NCBI RefSeq assembly: GCF_000758585.1
Contig: NZ_CP009281.1
Location: 2,356,001 to 2,420,000, forward strand
Source of the DNA: Paenibacillus sp. FSL R5-0345
Lineage (GTDB): Bacteria > Bacillota > Bacilli > Paenibacillales > Paenibacillaceae
Length of the DNA: 64,000 nt
Reading direction: 5' to 3'
The position numbers were made by a program, and so were the translations under genes. Shown in pieces: positions 61,898-64,000 of this stretch (positions are counted from its first letter, which is position 1; each line of letters opens with the position of its first letter). Under the pieces are notes generated by a model. The model saw only the letters and a program-made list of their open reading frames with translations, had not been told where the DNA came from and searched no databases.

Positions 61898-62728
61898 TTA
61901 TTTTGTTCCGTCCACCGCGATCATTTGCACTACAGCACGAGAGTCGCCAGGTAAGATGATCTCATCAGCATTCATCTGAGAAGAGCCATCTCCATCTAGG
62001 AAGATCCCTTCGAGGCCTTCAGCAGGAACGCTCTGTAGGATGGCTGAGCGGAACTCTGCTGCCGTCGAGAGCGTTGGTGTAACAATCAGCCACAGCTTGC
62101 CATTATCGTCATACAACATGCCTGAGCGCATTCGTTTCTCATCAGCATAAGGAAGATGTTCTTCGGCGATCGCAGCTTGCCAGAGATCCTCATGCTTCAG
62201 ATTCATACTAATACCACCTTGTGCAAAATAATGCTGGCGATCCGAAACGTTCAACTCTTCTCCCGAAGAGACAACCTGTACGGATAAGCTCTGACTGGCA
62301 CCATCCCAGACTAGGGTTCCGCGTGCATATTTAGCGTTAAACCAGCCGGAACCGTACGCCTTTTTAACCCCGTTAGTAGGGATATCATTCATGATAGCAA
62401 TAGATAGAAGTGCATCTCCATAGAAGAAGCCTCCATTAATCCCATATGCAATCACTTGCTGAAGGGGGGCACCAGCGGCTCTGAGTTGAACATCTTCTGG
62501 CGAAAGTGACATCATATAGAGTTGTACATTTTCTGGACTCACGGTCTCTAAATAGGTGTAAGTGTGAGGAAGACCGTCAAAGGGATCTTCCTTATGATTT
62601 CTGGATAACAGGAACATTGATAGTACGGCTGCTGCTATCAAGAGCAGCAGGAGTGAGACAATCAGCCATTGTCTACGTCGCCAGAGCTGCTTTAACTTGC
62701 CAGTGCTAGACTCAGTTAGTACCCACAT
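61898..62728 (-). CDS. Phosphodiester glycosidase family protein (membrane-anchored)
   Basis: A 276-residue protein. One membrane helix (LIVSLLLLLIAAAVLSMFLL) follows a basic start, then an extracytoplasmic NAGPA/phosphodiester glycosidase domain with YGINGGFF and the diagnostic GIFLDGDGSSQM. The family hydrolyses GlcNAc-1-phosphodiester-type bonds and occurs in wall-polymer turnover. Its start overlaps the M42 peptidase 3' end by 17 bp, so it is last in the minus-strand operon. Confidence 0.87.
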   Translation of the reverse strand: MWVLTESSTGKLKQLWRRRQWLIVSLLLLLIAAAVLSMFLLSRNHKEDPFDGLPHTYTYLETVSPENVQLYMMSLSPEDVQLRAAGAPLQQVIAYGINGGFFYGDALLSIAIMNDIPTNGVKKAYGSGWFNAKYARGTLVWDGASQSLSVQVVSSGEELNVSDRQHYFAQGGISMNLKHEDLWQAAIAEEHLPYADEKRMRSGMLYDDNGKLWLIVTPTLSTAAEFRSAILQSVPAEGLEGIFLDGDGSSQMNADEIILPGDSRAVVQMIAVDGTK

Positions 62729-63755
62729 AAGCAGCGAGAAGCTTAGCAGTGTTTACTACAGCTTGCTTATGTGTACGTTCCATGGAGTGGGAGGCATGCA
62801 CACCTGGGCCGATCAGTGCAGCACGAATATTATTACCACCTCGAAGGGCAGCGGATGCGTCGGAGCCGTACATTGGATAGATATCAACGGCATAAGGAAT
62901 CGCGAGTGCTTCTGCCAGCTCAATCAAACGGCCAGTCATAACATAATCGTAAGGGCCGGAAGAATCTTTTGCACAGATGGACACATCGGTTTCTTTACAG
63001 CTAAGATCGTCGCCCATGGCGCCCATATCGACTGCGATCATTTCATTAATCTCACCAGGAATCCAAGCTGTGCCGTGTCCTACTTCTTCATAGTTCGAGA
63101 TGAGGAAGGAAAGGTTATGGAGCGGTTTCCAGCCTTCACGCTTCATACTTTCCAACAGTCCAAGTAGGGCTGCAACGCTCGCCTTATCATCCAGATGACG
63201 AGATTTAATATACCCGCTAGGTGTAATCACAGCACGTGCATCGAAGGAAATGAAGTCACCAACGGAAATGCCAAGCTTGAGTACATCCTCTTTGGTGGAT
63301 ACAAGCTCATCGATCCGTACTTCCATGTTTTCCTCTGAACGTTTGAATTCACGAGCATCTGGATATACGTGAACGGATGGGTGGCTGGTTAAAATGGTTC
63401 CAGTATAGCTTCTGCCGCTGCGGGTATGAATTACGCAGTATTCATTCTCGATGCTATGCATAGTGAAGCCGCCAACAGAGGTCAGTCGCAGAGTACCATT
63501 AGATGTAATGGAGCGAACCATGCCTCCAAGGGTATCTACGTGAGCGCTGATGCCGATTGTACGGGAAGGATCAAGGCCTGGGACGGTTAGAATTACGCCG
63601 CCTTTTTCATTCCAGCTTAGTGGTACATTCAATGCTGCCGCTTCTTCTGCTACAAGATTCATGACTTGTGCTGTGAAGCCGCTGGGGCTCGGTGTATCAA
63701 GCAATTTTTTTAGGATTGAAAGTATGTAATCTTCGTTTGGTTGAATGGTAATCAT
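62712..63755 (-). CDS. M42 family metallopeptidase
   Basis: A 347-residue co-catalytic dizinc aminopeptidase. Metal ligands are in GISAHVDTLGG (His, Asp), RHLDDKASVAALLG (bridging Asp), ISNYEEVGHG (catalytic Glu pair), VDMGAMGDD, and GVHASHSMERTH (His). These enzymes trim peptides in the cytosol (FrvX/YsdC/PepA-like). SD aggagga precedes the ATG, which overlaps the LapA-like stop by one base. Confidence 0.92.
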   Translation of the reverse strand: MITIQPNEDYILSILKKLLDTPSPSGFTAQVMNLVAEEAAALNVPLSWNEKGGVILTVPGLDPSRTIGISAHVDTLGGMVRSITSNGTLRLTSVGGFTMHSIENEYCVIHTRSGRSYTGTILTSHPSVHVYPDAREFKRSEENMEVRIDELVSTKEDVLKLGISVGDFISFDARAVITPSGYIKSRHLDDKASVAALLGLLESMKREGWKPLHNLSFLISNYEEVGHGTAWIPGEINEMIAVDMGAMGDDLSCKETDVSICAKDSSGPYDYVMTGRLIELAEALAIPYAVDIYPMYGSDASAALRGGNNIRAALIGPGVHASHSMERTHKQAVVNTAKLLAAYVGTN

Positions 63756-64000
63756 TAGTTAAGTCCTCCTGTTAGGCCATCATTGTCTGTGTTAAAAGAA
63801 TCTAAAGAAGTGTCGGCATCACGAAGTTTGGTTAGCTCTGCAGTTAGGCTTTTAATTTGTTTTTGTAGTTTGTACTGGCGAAAAATACCGTAAGAACCCA
63901 CGATGATTCCACCAATTAACGCGCAGCCCAGAATAACTAGGATCAGCGGTATATTAACTACATCAAAACCGAAATTGACTTGAACGGGATCCACGTTGAT
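63755..64000 (-). CDS. LapA domain (DUF1049) membrane protein, 5' end outside window
   Basis: The frame is open to the window end, reading INVDPVQVNFGFDVVNIPLILVILG, which is an internal LapA/DUF1049 signature. The start therefore lies beyond base 64000; the GTG at 63994 is internal. A second helix (ALIGGIIVGSYGIF) and a coiled coil (LQKQIKSLTAELTKLRD) follow. LapA-like proteins are small membrane proteins of the envelope with no firm role in Firmicutes. Its stop overlaps the M42 start (TAATG), so they are coupled. Confidence 0.85.
   Translation of the reverse strand: MNVDPVQVNFGFDVVNIPLILVILGCALIGGIIVGSYGIFRQYKLQKQIKSLTAELTKLRDADTSLDSFNTDNDGLTGGLN

Overview
The window looks like a chromosomal segment of a Paenibacillus-type Firmicute. 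The evidence is indirect: moderate GC, strong AGGAGG-like ribosome binding sites with frequent TTG and GTG starts, many factor-independent terminators, Bacillus-type genes (YtxH, DUF1450/YuzB, YutE, DbpA/YxiN, YfmR/Uup, LtaS, PatB, coproporphyrin-type heme genes) and several families of short intergenic palindromes. No phage, transposase, CRISPR array or rRNA was seen. One tRNA (Leu, anticodon CAG) is present.

Region 1 (1-7086) is a carbohydrate-acid catabolic cluster: SDR dehydrogenase (cut by the window edge), fumarylacetoacetate-hydrolase-family enzyme, amidohydrolase-2 (candidate lactonase), IlvD/EDD sugar-acid dehydratase, then a 1 kb gap and an NAD-epimerase-like gene translationally coupled to a DHDPS/NAL-family aldolase. 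The gap holds an 18 bp triplicate, a decayed copy of the dehydratase 3' end, short palindromes and about four 63 bp tandem repeats. Region 2 (7087-16899) has single genes: PatB aminotransferase, nucleoside hydrolase, a secreted copper-amine-oxidase-N/GH18 protein, a lipoprotein, a radical SAM enzyme, a bile-acid-symporter-family protein and a chemotaxis receptor.

Region 3 (17043-27721) carries a histidyl-tRNA synthetase of archaeal/eukaryal flavour on the minus strand. Its leader has a promoter, an 18-codon leader ORF with two His codons, mutually exclusive hairpins and an intrinsic terminator, which together suggest ribosome-mediated attenuation. An HD-domain gene diverges from it, followed by the DbpA helicase, an ABC exporter, an MFS carrier, a methyltransferase, tRNA-Leu and a PadR/DUF2812 pair with a perfect palindrome over its promoter. 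Region 4 (27944-36062) has a large soluble multi-PAS hybrid kinase and a zinc-homeostasis block. In that block a TIGR03943 protein, a frameshifted permease and a COG0523 GTPase lie on the minus strand. They diverge from a Zur-box-controlled cysteine-poor L33 plus a second COG0523 GTPase on the plus strand.

Region 5 (36228-49777) is mostly housekeeping and small conserved genes: GNAT, methyltransferases, MBL hydrolase, double-HTH regulator, Dabb, YutE, SufR-like regulator, YtxH, glutamate racemase, LysM-M14 peptidase, a cysteine-free HesB-fold protein, DUF1450, LtaS-type synthase and an RlmL-like methyltransferase. Region 6 (49785-64000) holds an MFS exporter, the hemE-hemH-hemY operon, CapA, a GDPD-FAH-DUF92-TetR-ABC-F-TPR run, and a minus-strand LapA-M42 peptidase-phosphodiester glycosidase operon truncated by the window end.

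The strongest candidate for something undescribed is the hisS leader (18358-18577). Next are the two families of structured intergenic repeats (53 bp pair at 47713 and 54853; ACCGTCCTTATAAGGACGGT-type hairpins at four sites) and the homopolymer frameshift in the zinc-block permease.
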